A DNA stretch of 64,000 nt, taken from assembly GCA_018267725.1 (NCBI GenBank), contig JAFDXY010000027.1, positions 1 through 64,000 of the forward strand, given 5' to 3'. The DNA comes from Bacteroidota bacterium. Its GTDB lineage: Bacteria > Bacteroidota > Bacteroidia > Chitinophagales > Chitinophagaceae. Position numbers and translations under genes: made by a program. The notes beneath the pieces were generated by a model that had not been told where the DNA came from, ran no database searches, and worked only from the letters and a program-made list of their open reading frames with translations. Positions 27,389-36,029 of the stretch are shown here, piece after piece; the stretch's first letter is position 1; each line of letters starts with the position of its first letter.

Positions 27389-28132
27389 ATGAAACCTGTT
27401 AGAAAAGCAATTCAAATTATTTATAGTGTATATGCTTTTTGCGTATTTGTAATTTTAATGTTCTTGGCATTCCCTGTAATTGTTGTTGCATCTGCATTTG
27501 GTATTAAAGGCGGAAATTTTATTTACAACGTTTGTAAAATATGGGCAAAACTTTGGTACGTTTTTGTTTTTGTAAAACACAAAGAAGTATATAAAGTAAA
27601 ACATGATAAAAAACAACAATATATTTTTGTTGCAAATCATATTTCTTATATGGATATTCCAACAATGGTATTAAGTATTCATCAACCTTTTAGAGCTTTA
27701 GGAAAATATGAAATGATTAAAGTGCCTGTATTTGGTTGGATATATAGGGCTGCTGTTATTTTAGTTGATAGAAAAAATGCAGATACAAGAGCCAGAAGTG
27801 TACGTGCTTTAAAAGCTGCTGTTGCAAGAGGCATTTCTATTTTTATTTTTCCGGAAGGCACATTTAATGAAACAGAAAATACTTTGAAACCTTTTTACGA
27901 CGGAGCTTTTCGTATTGCAATTGAAACACAAACTCCTATAAAACCATTACTTTTTCCTGATACAATTAAACGTTTACATTATAAAAGTATTTTTAGTTTA
28001 TTGCCCGGCACATGCAGAGTTATTTATTTAAAAGAAGTTAGCGTTAAAGGTTGTTTAACAATGAATAATTTGCCCGAACTAAAACAAAAAGTATTTTCCA
28101 TAATGGAAGAAGAATTAAAAAGATACATGTAA
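27389..28132 (+). CDS. plsC: 1-acyl-sn-glycerol-3-phosphate acyltransferase
   Basis: A membrane acyltransferase making phosphatidic acid from lysophosphatidic acid. The HX4D catalytic motif is H84/D89 in NHISYMDIP. The glycerophosphate-binding FPEGTFNE is near residue 152, and a hydrophobic segment (about 14-38) anchors the N-terminus. The length of 247 is normal. It starts 9 bases after ispE. The exact acyl acceptor is inferred from the family. Confidence 0.92.
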   Translation: MKPVRKAIQIIYSVYAFCVFVILMFLAFPVIVVASAFGIKGGNFIYNVCKIWAKLWYVFVFVKHKEVYKVKHDKKQQYIFVANHISYMDIPTMVLSIHQPFRALGKYEMIKVPVFGWIYRAAVILVDRKNADTRARSVRALKAAVARGISIFIFPEGTFNETENTLKPFYDGAFRIAIETQTPIKPLLFPDTIKRLHYKSIFSLLPGTCRVIYLKEVSVKGCLTMNNLPELKQKVFSIMEEELKRYM

Positions 28133-28167
28133 GCCTAAAACAGATTAGGTTATTTTAGCACTTTATA

Positions 28168-30678
28168 ATGCAAAACAAAAAATCATCAACAAATTTATTT
28201 GCTAATACTTCTACAAATGAAGAAGGTTTACTGTTTGCTGAAGTAATTATTCCTTTAGCATTACCTATTAATTATACTTGGTCTGTTCCAACACATTTGC
28301 AGGAAGGTATAAAAATTGGTAAACGTGTTGAGGTTCAATTACGCAATAAAAAATATGCAGGCATTGTAAAAAAAATACATAATAAAAAGCCTTTATTGTT
28401 TGAACCGAAAGACTTATTGAATGTTTTAGATGATGAACCATTGGTGTATGAAAAGCAATTGCAATTATGGAGTTGGATGAGTAATTATTATATGTGTAGT
28501 GAGGGAGAAGTAATGCAGGCGGCGATTCCGGCTAATTTAAAATTATCGAGTGAAAGTGTTTTAATATGGAATGATGATGCCGATATTGATTTGAATGATG
28601 GTAGTTTATTTACCGATGAAGAATATTTAGTTGCACAAGCATTAGAAATAAAAAAAGAATTGAAGCTGAGTGAAGTACAACAAATATTAGATGTTAATCA
28701 TGTTTATTCTGTTATAAAAAAATTGATAGAAAAAAAAGTTTGTTATGTATGGGAAGAGTTGAAAGAAAAATATAAAGAAAAAACAGAAACCTATATTGTA
28801 CTTAACTCTGTTTATAATAACGATGATAAACTTTCTGAATTATTAAATAATTGGAGCAGAGCACCCAAACAAATGGAATTGTTGTTGGCATATTTGCATT
28901 TAATAAAAACAGAAGGAGAAGTAACACAATCTGCATTACTAAAAAAATCAAATGCTTCGGCTGCACAGTTAAAGGGGTTAATAGACAAACAAATTGTATT
29001 TGCAGAAAAACGATCAATTGATAGATTAAAATTGCTTCCTAAAAATATTTCAATTGATTTTGTTTTATCAACTGCACAGCAAAATGCTCTTATTAAAATT
29101 GAAGAATCTTTCAAACAAAAAAATGTTTGTTTGCTGCATGGTGTTACTGCAAGCGGAAAAACTTTATTATACATAAAACTAATTGAAAGTTATATTCAGC
29201 AAGGGTTTCAGGTATTGTATATGCTTCCTGAAATTGCTTTAACTTCTCAAATTATTCGCAGGTTACAAAAACATTTCGGCGGGCATATTGCTATTTATCA
29301 TTCAAAATTTAATGCAAACGAAAGAGTAGAAATTTGGAATAAAATAAAAAGTGGCGAAACAAAAATTGTGTTAGGTGCAAGAAGTGCTTTATTTCTTCCT
29401 TTTAATAATTTAGGATTAACAATTGTTGATGAAGAACATGATGCAAGTTATAAGCAACAAGATCCTGCACCGCGTTATCATGCAAGAGATGCAGCAATTT
29501 ATTATGCATCATTATTCAACGCAAAAATTTTATTAGGAAGTGCAACGCCGGCAGTTGAAACCTATTTTAATTGCACACAAAATAAATATGCTTTGATTGA
29601 ATTAAATGAACGCTATGCAAATGTTGAAATGCCTGCAATTGAATTAATTGATATTAAAAAAATAATTGCACAGCATAAAGAAAAAATTGCATTAACTCCA
29701 CAATTAATTGAAGCAATAGAAAATTCTATAAAAGAAAAAAAGCAAATTATTTTATTTCAAAATAGGCGTGGCTATGCACCTTATATGCAATGCCAAACCT
29801 GCGGCTGGATACCGCATTGCCAACATTGCGATGTTACCTTAACTTATCATAAAGCAAAAAATAAATTAACCTGCCATTATTGTGCAACAACTTATCCTGT
29901 AATAAATACATGTGTTGCTTGCGGCAGCAATAATTTTATTCAGAAAAATTTTGGTACAGAAAAATTAGAAGAATTAATTGCAGAACAATTTCCTGAAGCC
30001 AAAGTTGCAAGAATGGATTATGATACAGTTAAAGGAAAAAACGAACACGATAATTTAATTAAATTGTTTGAACAACAACGAATTGATATTTTAGTTGGAA
30101 CACAAATGGTAGTGAAAGGTTTAGATTTTGAACATGTAAATCTTGTAGGAATTATTGATGCAGATGGTATTTTAAACTTTACAGATTTTAGAGTAAATGA
30201 AAGAGCTTATCAGTTAATGGAACAAGTAAGTGGAAGAGCAGGAAGAAAAGATGGTAAAGGAAAAGTAATAATACAAGTAAGTAATTTACAACACCCTGTT
30301 TTACATTTTGTACAAATACATAATTATAAAAAATTATTTGAATATGAAATAGAAAGTAGAAAAGCATATCACTATCCACCGTTTTACAGAATGATTGTGC
30401 TTACGTTTAAGTACAAAGAAAAACATATTGCAGAAGAAGCAGCCAATATTATGCTGCAAGGCTTAAAACCCAATTACAGTGCGTATTTAAATGGACCTGC
30501 ACAACCAATTGTTGATAGAATTCGTAATCAATATTTATGGGAAATAATGTTGAAGTTGCCCAAAGATGCTAACTTAATTAACCAATGCAAAACAGAAATT
30601 TTGCAACAAGTAAATATTATTCATTCCATTAAAACATACAGTGGAGTTTCAATAATTCCCGATGTAGATCCGTTATAA
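28168..30678 (+). CDS. priA: primosomal protein N', replication restart helicase
   Basis: PriA reloads the replisome at stalled forks. It is 836 residues long. An N-terminal 3'-DNA-binding domain (VIIPLALPINYTW-like, actually EVIIPLALPINYTWSVP) precedes the helicase core with Walker A GVTASGKT at 325-332 and the DEEH box in TIVDEEHDASYK. Zinc-binding cysteines begin at C542 (CQTCGWIPHCQHCDV) and continue to CVACGSNNF. GTQMVVKGLDFEHV and the motif VSGRAGRKDGKG mark the second RecA lobe. Confidence 0.96.
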   Translation: MQNKKSSTNLFANTSTNEEGLLFAEVIIPLALPINYTWSVPTHLQEGIKIGKRVEVQLRNKKYAGIVKKIHNKKPLLFEPKDLLNVLDDEPLVYEKQLQLWSWMSNYYMCSEGEVMQAAIPANLKLSSESVLIWNDDADIDLNDGSLFTDEEYLVAQALEIKKELKLSEVQQILDVNHVYSVIKKLIEKKVCYVWEELKEKYKEKTETYIVLNSVYNNDDKLSELLNNWSRAPKQMELLLAYLHLIKTEGEVTQSALLKKSNASAAQLKGLIDKQIVFAEKRSIDRLKLLPKNISIDFVLSTAQQNALIKIEESFKQKNVCLLHGVTASGKTLLYIKLIESYIQQGFQVLYMLPEIALTSQIIRRLQKHFGGHIAIYHSKFNANERVEIWNKIKSGETKIVLGARSALFLPFNNLGLTIVDEEHDASYKQQDPAPRYHARDAAIYYASLFNAKILLGSATPAVETYFNCTQNKYALIELNERYANVEMPAIELIDIKKIIAQHKEKIALTPQLIEAIENSIKEKKQIILFQNRRGYAPYMQCQTCGWIPHCQHCDVTLTYHKAKNKLTCHYCATTYPVINTCVACGSNNFIQKNFGTEKLEELIAEQFPEAKVARMDYDTVKGKNEHDNLIKLFEQQRIDILVGTQMVVKGLDFEHVNLVGIIDADGILNFTDFRVNERAYQLMEQVSGRAGRKDGKGKVIIQVSNLQHPVLHFVQIHNYKKLFEYEIESRKAYHYPPFYRMIVLTFKYKEKHIAEEAANIMLQGLKPNYSAYLNGPAQPIVDRIRNQYLWEIMLKLPKDANLINQCKTEILQQVNIIHSIKTYSGVSIIPDVDPL

Positions 30679-30712
30679 TTATTTTTAATATTGAATTGTA
30701 AATTATAAATGA

Positions 30713-31732
30713 ATGAAAATTGAAAACAATGTTTCTCTTAAAAAACACAACAGTTTTGGTATTGATATTGTTGCAAAACAATTTGCAATATTTCAATCAA
30801 TAAACGAATTAGAAGAAATAATTTCTTATTCAACATGTAATATTCAACATGCAACATTAATTCTTGGTGGCGGCAGTAATATTTTATTTACTAAAAATTT
30901 TGATGGTATTGTTTTTAAAAATGAATTAAAAGGTATTGAAGTTGTAAAAGAAGATGCTGAACATATTTATGTAAAAGCAGCGGCAGGAGAGTTGTGGCAC
31001 AATGTAGTTTTATATTGTATTAAAAATAATTATGCAGGAATTGAAAATTTAAGTTTAATTCCGGGTTGTGTAGGTGCTGCACCTATACAAAATATTGGTG
31101 CTTATGGTGTTGAGTTAAAAGATATTTTTTATGAATTGCAAGCATATCATTTGCATGATAAAACTATTCAAACATTTAAATTAACCGATTGCAATTTTGG
31201 TTATAGAGAAAGTATTTTTAAAAACAAATTCAAAAATCAATTTGTTATTGTTAATGTTATACTTAAACTAAATAAGCAACCAATATTTCATACACAATAC
31301 GGTGCTATTGAAAAAGAATTAGAAACGATGAAAGTAAAAGAACTTTCAATTCAAAATATTTCGCAAGCAGTTATTAATATTCGTTCTGCTAAATTGCCTA
31401 ATCCAAAAATTATTGGCAATGCAGGAAGTTTTTTTAAAAACCCTATTGTATCAAAATTTAGAAGATATACAATTTGGGAATATCATAAAGATGTGGTGAG
31501 TTATGCAATTGATGAAATGAATTTTAAATTGGCAGCAGCATGGTTAATTGAAAAATGCGGTTGGAAAGGTTATCGTAAAGGAGATGCAGGTTGTAACCCT
31601 TTGCAGCCTTTGGTTTTAGTAAATTATGGAAATGCAACAGGACAAGAAATTTATGATTTAAGTGAACAAATAATTCAATCTGTAAAAAAAGAATTTAGTG
31701 TTGTGTTAGAGCGTGAAGTAAATATTATTTAA
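30713..31732 (+). CDS. murB: UDP-N-acetylenolpyruvoylglucosamine reductase
   Basis: MurB uses FAD and NADPH to make UDP-MurNAc for peptidoglycan. Seen are NSFGIDIVAKQFA at the start, the FAD-binding LILGGGSNILFT near residues 50-60, SLIPGCVGAAPIQNIGAYG (about 117-135), GYRESIFK and the catalytic Ser in NAGSFFKNP. The length of 339 suits the type I enzyme of E. coli. The gene carries a short repeat-like tract at 30827. Its 3' end overlaps rnz by 8 bases, convergent. Confidence 0.95.
   Translation: MKIENNVSLKKHNSFGIDIVAKQFAIFQSINELEEIISYSTCNIQHATLILGGGSNILFTKNFDGIVFKNELKGIEVVKEDAEHIYVKAAAGELWHNVVLYCIKNNYAGIENLSLIPGCVGAAPIQNIGAYGVELKDIFYELQAYHLHDKTIQTFKLTDCNFGYRESIFKNKFKNQFVIVNVILKLNKQPIFHTQYGAIEKELETMKVKELSIQNISQAVINIRSAKLPNPKIIGNAGSFFKNPIVSKFRRYTIWEYHKDVVSYAIDEMNFKLAAAWLIEKCGWKGYRKGDAGCNPLQPLVLVNYGNATGQEIYDLSEQIIQSVKKEFSVVLEREVNII
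30827..30859 (+). repeat. short iterated tract inside murB
   Basis: TTCAACATGTAATA is followed at once by TTCAACATGCAACA, two near-copies of a 14-base unit. They encode STCNIQHAT just before the FAD-binding glycine motif. It resembles the other oligomeric tracts in the window. The effect on the protein length is small, so this is the least certain of the intragenic repeats. Confidence 0.4.
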
Positions 31733-32630
31733 TTAAAAAAGTAACACCATCAATTGCTAATTGTGTATTAGCAAAAACTTCTTTAGCTTCTTGTTCAAAA
31801 ATATCTAACTGTTCATACTTGCTGCTAAAATGCCCGATTAATAATTTATTTACATTAGCTTTTTTTGCAATACTTGCTGCTTGCACGGTTGTAGAATGAA
31901 ATCTATCAGTAGCTCTATCTTCTAAATCTTTTAAATAAGTTGTTTCGTGGTATAATAAAGATACATTGGTTACTTTATCAACTAAGCTTTCATCATAAAT
32001 AGTATCTGCACAAAAGGCATAACTTTTAGCAAGTGTGTTGGCAATAGTTAATATTTCATTTTTAATAATATCACCGTCTTTTGTTTGGTAGTCATCACCA
32101 TTTTTTAAACGTTCATAATACGTTGTTGGAATAGTATATTCTTTAATTTTTTCTTTATTAATTTTTCTTGGTTGTTTTTTTTCTCTAATTATAAAACCCC
32201 AACATTCAATTCTGTGTTGTGTTTTAAAACATTCAACCATAAATTTTTTATCATCAACAACTAAACCTTCATTTTCTAATGCATGAAAGTGAAGTGTAAA
32301 AGGTAACCTTGTATCTGCAACGGTAAATTGAATATCTAATATTTGTTTAAGTGGAGCAGGTGCATATAAATGCAAATCATTTTCTCTTCCTAATAAACCC
32401 ATACTTGTAATTAAACCAACCAAGCCAAAATAATGATCGCCGTGTAAATGTGAAATAAAAATATGATTGATTTTGCTGCGGCGTACTTTATACTTACTCA
32501 TTTGTATTTGTGTGCCTTCGCCACAATCTATTAAAAAAGCTTGTTCGTTTAAGGTAACTACTTGTGCCGTAGGAAATCTTCCATAAGCAGGTAAAGCTGA
32601 GTTGTTTCCTAAAATAGTTACTGCAAACAT
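31725..32630 (-). CDS. rnz: ribonuclease Z
   Basis: A metallo-beta-lactamase-fold endonuclease that trims tRNA 3' ends. The zinc motif HLHGDH is at 61-66 (SHLHGDHYFGL), preceded by LIDCGEGTQIQMSKY; the later histidines are in QHRIECWGF, YHETTYL and LIGHFSSKY, in the expected order for the short RNase Z form (301 residues). It lies downstream of the STAS gene in the same direction. Confidence 0.95.
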   Translation of the reverse strand: MFAVTILGNNSALPAYGRFPTAQVVTLNEQAFLIDCGEGTQIQMSKYKVRRSKINHIFISHLHGDHYFGLVGLITSMGLLGRENDLHLYAPAPLKQILDIQFTVADTRLPFTLHFHALENEGLVVDDKKFMVECFKTQHRIECWGFIIREKKQPRKINKEKIKEYTIPTTYYERLKNGDDYQTKDGDIIKNEILTIANTLAKSYAFCADTIYDESLVDKVTNVSLLYHETTYLKDLEDRATDRFHSTTVQAASIAKKANVNKLLIGHFSSKYEQLDIFEQEAKEVFANTQLAIDGVTFLIK

Positions 32631-32699
32631 TGTAAGTTTATAATTCGTTAATTGTTAATTTATACATTGTAACTTGCACTTCTAACTTCGTACTTAGTT

Positions 32700-33098
32700 T
32701 TATTCTTCTACATCAAATTCAATATCATCACTATCTAATAATTCTCTTTCAATTTCTTCCATTTGCACAATATCCCAAGCTTCACTTTCGGTTGGTGTTA
32801 TGTTTAAAATATCCAACAATTCCCATTGTTCTAATTTATCTTCTATTGGTTGGTTTATTTCGCAAATAACAAATGATGCATTGGCTTCGTAAAATGCTTG
32901 TTGTGTTTTTGCAATTGCAATGGCTGCTTGCTCTTCAATATCAGTTACTTCCTGCAAATTAAGAATTACATTTTTTACAGGGTTAGCTAAAATGTTAGTA
33001 CAGGTTGCAACTAATTCCGCAGTCATGTTGTCATAAATATAAGACACATGCGGAGTTAAAGCGGTAAATTTTTCCTTGGTATTAATTTTGATTTCCAT
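32700..33098 (-). CDS. STAS-domain protein (anti-sigma factor antagonist-like)
   Basis: A 132-residue protein with a STAS-like alternating strand/helix pattern: MEIKINTKEKFTAL, LVATCTNILANPVKNVILNL, QEVTDIEEQAAIAIAKTQQA, then SFVICEINQPIEDKLEQWEL. The usual phosphorylatable Ser/Thr after the Asp is replaced (TDIEEQA), so classical partner-switching control is doubtful. The tail is very acidic. It diverges from clpC. Its partner is unknown. Confidence 0.7.
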   Translation of the reverse strand: MEIKINTKEKFTALTPHVSYIYDNMTAELVATCTNILANPVKNVILNLQEVTDIEEQAAIAIAKTQQAFYEANASFVICEINQPIEDKLEQWELLDILNITPTESEAWDIVQMEEIERELLDSDDIEFDVEE

Positions 33099-33185
33099 AG
33101 TTTAATTGTTCATCACATTTGTGTATAAATGGGTAGCAATTATCATCAAAAATATTCGTTATCATTGTATAAATCCAAAAACAGT

Positions 33186-35738
33186 ATGGACAATAATTTT
33201 TCAGCACAAGTAAAAGAGATCATTTCCTTTAGCAGAGAAGAAGCTTTAAGGTTAGGAAACGATTTTATAGGAACAGAGCATTTGCTTTTAGGTTTAATAC
33301 GCGATGGAGAAAATTTAGCAATAAAAATTTTAAAACAATTAAATGTTGATTTGTATGAATTACGGAGAGAAATTGAATTAGCCGTAAAAGATAAATCGGG
33401 CAAAAATATTGCTAACATTAATAGTTTGCCTTTAACCAAACAAGCCGAAAAAGTAATACGCGTTACCGTTTTAGAAGCTAAATCTTTAAAAAGCCCGTTG
33501 GTTGAAACAGAACATTTATTGCTAAGTATTTTAAAAAATAAAGAAAATATTGCAACACAAATATTAAGTCAGTTTAATGTTGATTATGATATTTTTAGAA
33601 ACGAATTAGGAATGGTTAGCACCAATAATCCATCAATACCAAAATCTGAATTTACCGAAAATGATGATGATGATTTTGATGATGAAAAACAACGTAGCGG
33701 ATTTCAGCAACCCAAACCCGGAGCCAAACAACAAGGCAATGTAAAAAGTAAAACACCTGTTTTAGATAATTTCGGAAGAGATATTACCAAACTGGCAGAA
33801 ACAGGAAGCTTAGACCCCATAGTTGGCAGAGAAAACGAAATTGAAAGAGTATCGCAAATACTTTCTCGTCGTAAAAAAAATAATCCCATTTTAATAGGAG
33901 AACCCGGTGTTGGTAAAACTGCTATTGTAGAAGGTTTGGCATTAAGAATTGTACAAAGAAAAGTAAGCCGAGTTTTGTTTGATAAACGTGTAATAAGTTT
34001 AGACCTTGCAGCATTAGTTGCCGGCACAAAATATCGCGGGCAGTTTGAAGAAAGAATGAAAGCAATAATGAACGAGTTAGAAAAAAACCGTGATGTTATT
34101 CTTTTTATAGATGAAATACATACCATTGTAGGTGCAGGTGGAGCAAGCGGTTCATTAGATGCTTCCAATATTTTTAAACCTGCTTTAGCAAGAGGAGAAT
34201 TGCAATGCATTGGTGCCTCAACATTAGATGAGTATAGAATGTATATTGAAAAAGATGGTGCATTAGATCGCCGTTTTCAAAAAGTATTAGTAGAGCCGCC
34301 AAGTGTTGATGAAACCATTCAAATATTAACTAATATAAAAAGTAAATATGAAGATTATCATAATGTTGAGTATGATGCAGAAGCTATAGAAGCTTGCGTA
34401 AAATTGAGTGATAGATACATGACAGATAGACTATTGCCCGATAAAGCAATTGATGTGTTAGATGAAGTTGGTGCAAGAGTACACTTAAAAAATATTAATG
34501 TACCTACAGAAATTGTTGAGTTAGAAAAACAAATTGAAGAAATTAAAAACGAAAAAAATAAAGTTGTAAAAAGTCAGCGTTTTGAAGAAGCAGCAAGCCT
34601 ACGCGATAAAGAAAAACGTTTAGGTGAAGAATTAGAAAATGCAAAAGCACTTTGGGAAGAAGAAAGCAAACACAAACGTTATCCAATAACAGAAGAACAT
34701 ATTGCCGAAGTAGTTAGTATGATGACGGGCATTCCTGTAAAACGCATGGTACAAGCCGAAACAGATAAGTTGCGTAAAATGAGTGATGACATGCGTGGAA
34801 TGGTAATTGGGCAAGATGAAGCCATACAAAAAGTGGTAAAAGCAATTCAAAGAAATCGGGTAGGATTAAAAGATCCAAAAAAACCAATTGGCACATTTAT
34901 ATTTTTAGGCCCAACAGGTGTAGGTAAAACAGAATTAGCCAGAAGCCTTGCCAGATATATGTTTGATAGTGAAGATGCTTTAATAAGAATTGATATGAGT
35001 GAGTACATGGAAAAATTTACGGTAAGCCGTTTAATTGGTGCTCCTCCGGGCTATGTTGGTTATGAAGAAGGTGGGCAATTAACAGAACGTGTTCGCCGCA
35101 AACCATACAGCGTTATTTTATTAGATGAAATAGAAAAAGCACATCCCGATATTTATAATATTTTATTACAAGTGTTAGATGATGGGCAATTAACAGATGG
35201 CTTAGGAAGAAAAATAGATTTTAAAAACACTTTAATTATTATGACCTCTAACATTGGTGTACGTCAATTAAAAGAGTTTGGAGATGGTGTTGGTTTTGCA
35301 ACAGCGGCACGTGTACAAAACCAAGAAGAAAATAATAAAGCAGTTATAGAAAAAGCTTTAAAGAAAACGTTCTCTCCCGAATTTTTAAACAGAATTGATG
35401 ATGTTGTAATTTTCAATTCATTAAGCAAAGAAAATATTTTCAGTATTATAGATATTCTTATGAAAAACGTAATGAAACGTTTAAACAACTTGGGCTTTTC
35501 ACTTGAATTATCTGAAGAAGCAAAAGATTTTATTGCAGAAAAAGGTTATGATGTTCAGTTTGGAGCAAGACCATTACACAGAGCCATTCAAAAATATTTA
35601 GAAGATCCTTTAGCCGAAGAAATTTTAAATATGCATGTTAAAAATGGAGATGTTTTAATTGCTTCTTTAGATAAAGAAAATAATAAAATAACTTTTGCTT
35701 TAAAACATACTGAAACAGAAAGTAGTGCAAGTGTGTAA
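33186..35738 (+). CDS. clpC: ClpC-type ATPase subunit of Clp protease
   Basis: An 850-residue Hsp100 unfoldase that feeds ClpP. I prefer the ATG at 33186 (DNNFSAQVKEIISFSREEAL), the normal ClpC start, over 33129. A -7-like TATCATTG at 33160 would lie inside the longer version. Two Clp-N repeats are followed by AAA domain 1 (Walker A GEPGVGKT 238-245), a coiled middle region with a UVR-type segment (KSQRFEEAASLRDKEKRL), and AAA domain 2 (GPTGVGKT 575-582, then a C-terminal D2-small domain with VQFGARPLHRAIQ). A terminator follows. Confidence 0.95.
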   Translation: MDNNFSAQVKEIISFSREEALRLGNDFIGTEHLLLGLIRDGENLAIKILKQLNVDLYELRREIELAVKDKSGKNIANINSLPLTKQAEKVIRVTVLEAKSLKSPLVETEHLLLSILKNKENIATQILSQFNVDYDIFRNELGMVSTNNPSIPKSEFTENDDDDFDDEKQRSGFQQPKPGAKQQGNVKSKTPVLDNFGRDITKLAETGSLDPIVGRENEIERVSQILSRRKKNNPILIGEPGVGKTAIVEGLALRIVQRKVSRVLFDKRVISLDLAALVAGTKYRGQFEERMKAIMNELEKNRDVILFIDEIHTIVGAGGASGSLDASNIFKPALARGELQCIGASTLDEYRMYIEKDGALDRRFQKVLVEPPSVDETIQILTNIKSKYEDYHNVEYDAEAIEACVKLSDRYMTDRLLPDKAIDVLDEVGARVHLKNINVPTEIVELEKQIEEIKNEKNKVVKSQRFEEAASLRDKEKRLGEELENAKALWEEESKHKRYPITEEHIAEVVSMMTGIPVKRMVQAETDKLRKMSDDMRGMVIGQDEAIQKVVKAIQRNRVGLKDPKKPIGTFIFLGPTGVGKTELARSLARYMFDSEDALIRIDMSEYMEKFTVSRLIGAPPGYVGYEEGGQLTERVRRKPYSVILLDEIEKAHPDIYNILLQVLDDGQLTDGLGRKIDFKNTLIIMTSNIGVRQLKEFGDGVGFATAARVQNQEENNKAVIEKALKKTFSPEFLNRIDDVVIFNSLSKENIFSIIDILMKNVMKRLNNLGFSLELSEEAKDFIAEKGYDVQFGARPLHRAIQKYLEDPLAEEILNMHVKNGDVLIASLDKENNKITFALKHTETESSASV

Positions 35739-35763
35739 AATATCTTAATTAATTAAGTTGAAG

Positions 35764-35790
35764 CCGTTACACAATGTAGCGGTTTTTTTA
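35764..35790 (+). terminator. intrinsic terminator of clpC
   Basis: CCGTTACA (35764-35771) pairs with TGTAGCGG (35775-35782), eight pairs with one GT, loop CAA, followed by seven T. Confidence 0.85.
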
Positions 35791-35844
35791 TTCTTCAAAT
35801 AAATTGCTAATGAACGTTAGTTAAATATTAGTTTCAAAAAAATA

Positions 35845-35876
35845 TTTGCTTGTTACAAATTAGGTTTTTATTTTTG
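35845..35876 (+). promoter_or_regulatory. promoter of the pheA leader and operon
   Basis: TTTG (35845-35848) and TATTTTTG (35869-35876), 20 bases apart, are a full match to the Bacteroidota promoter consensus. The leader-peptide ATG is at 35884, only 7 bases beyond the -7 element, so the transcript would start almost at that codon. Confidence 0.75.
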
Positions 35877-35883
35877 GTTCAGA

Positions 35884-35970
35884 ATGAGACAAACTATTAC
35901 AAATACTTTCTTTTATTTTTTCTTTTACTACTTTAACCAAAGTAGTCGGGTAGTATTTGTAAAAGCTTAA
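35884..35970 (+). CDS. Phe/Tyr leader peptide of an attenuator
   Basis: A 28-codon reading frame whose residues 9-17 are FFYFFFYYF (codons at 35908-35934, using both TTC and TTT, with TAC TAC near the end). In total it has seven Phe and three Tyr. It starts 7 bases after a consensus promoter and ends 30 bases before an intrinsic terminator that itself ends before pheA. The genes behind it make Phe and Tyr. This is the layout of ribosome-mediated attenuation, as in the enterobacterial pheA leader: scarcity of charged tRNA-Phe or tRNA-Tyr stalls the ribosome and alters the RNA fold. The T-rich sequence could give Phe codons by chance, but the combined arrangement argues against that. Confidence 0.8.
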   Translation: MRQTITNTFFYFFFYYFNQSSRVVFVKA

Positions 35971-36007
35971 TTAAAATAAATAAGAAAATAAAAAATACAG
36001 TCCCGGC
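35897..36007 (+). promoter_or_regulatory. alternative RNA structures of the attenuator
   Basis: Three pairings can be drawn. An outer stem of 11 perfect pairs joins TTACAAATACT (35897-35907) and AGTATTTGTAA (35952-35962). An inner stem joins ACTACTTT (35927-35934, the Tyr-Tyr-Phe codons) and AAAGTAGT (35939-35946). The competing antiterminator joins GTCGGG (35945-35950) with CCCGGC (36002-36007), six pairs with one GT, which would open the terminator. A ribosome stalled in the Phe/Tyr run covers the left arms and frees GTCGGG. The structures are inferred by eye. Confidence 0.6.
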
Positions 36008-36026
36008 AAAAAGCCGGGATTTTTAG
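36001..36026 (+). terminator. attenuator terminator in front of pheA
   Basis: TCCCGGC (36001-36007), loop AAAAA, GCCGGGA (36013-36019), then a T-rich tail. It is the most GC-rich hairpin in the area and stops 3 bases before the pheA ATG (36030), so it can only act on transcripts entering pheA. Confidence 0.85.
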
Positions 36027-36029
36027 TTT

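Noticed and set aside
33704..34210. Long minus-strand reading frame inside clpC
   Set aside because: It is antisense to the conserved AAA domain 1 of ClpC and resembles no protein family.
35901..35934. The possibility that the Phe/Tyr run is just a T-rich tract in the promoter region
   Set aside because: Considered seriously because T-rich DNA yields Phe codons by chance. It was set aside because a start codon, a stop, mixed Phe codons plus tandem Tyr codons, paired stems, a terminator abutting pheA and the matching downstream pathway occur together.
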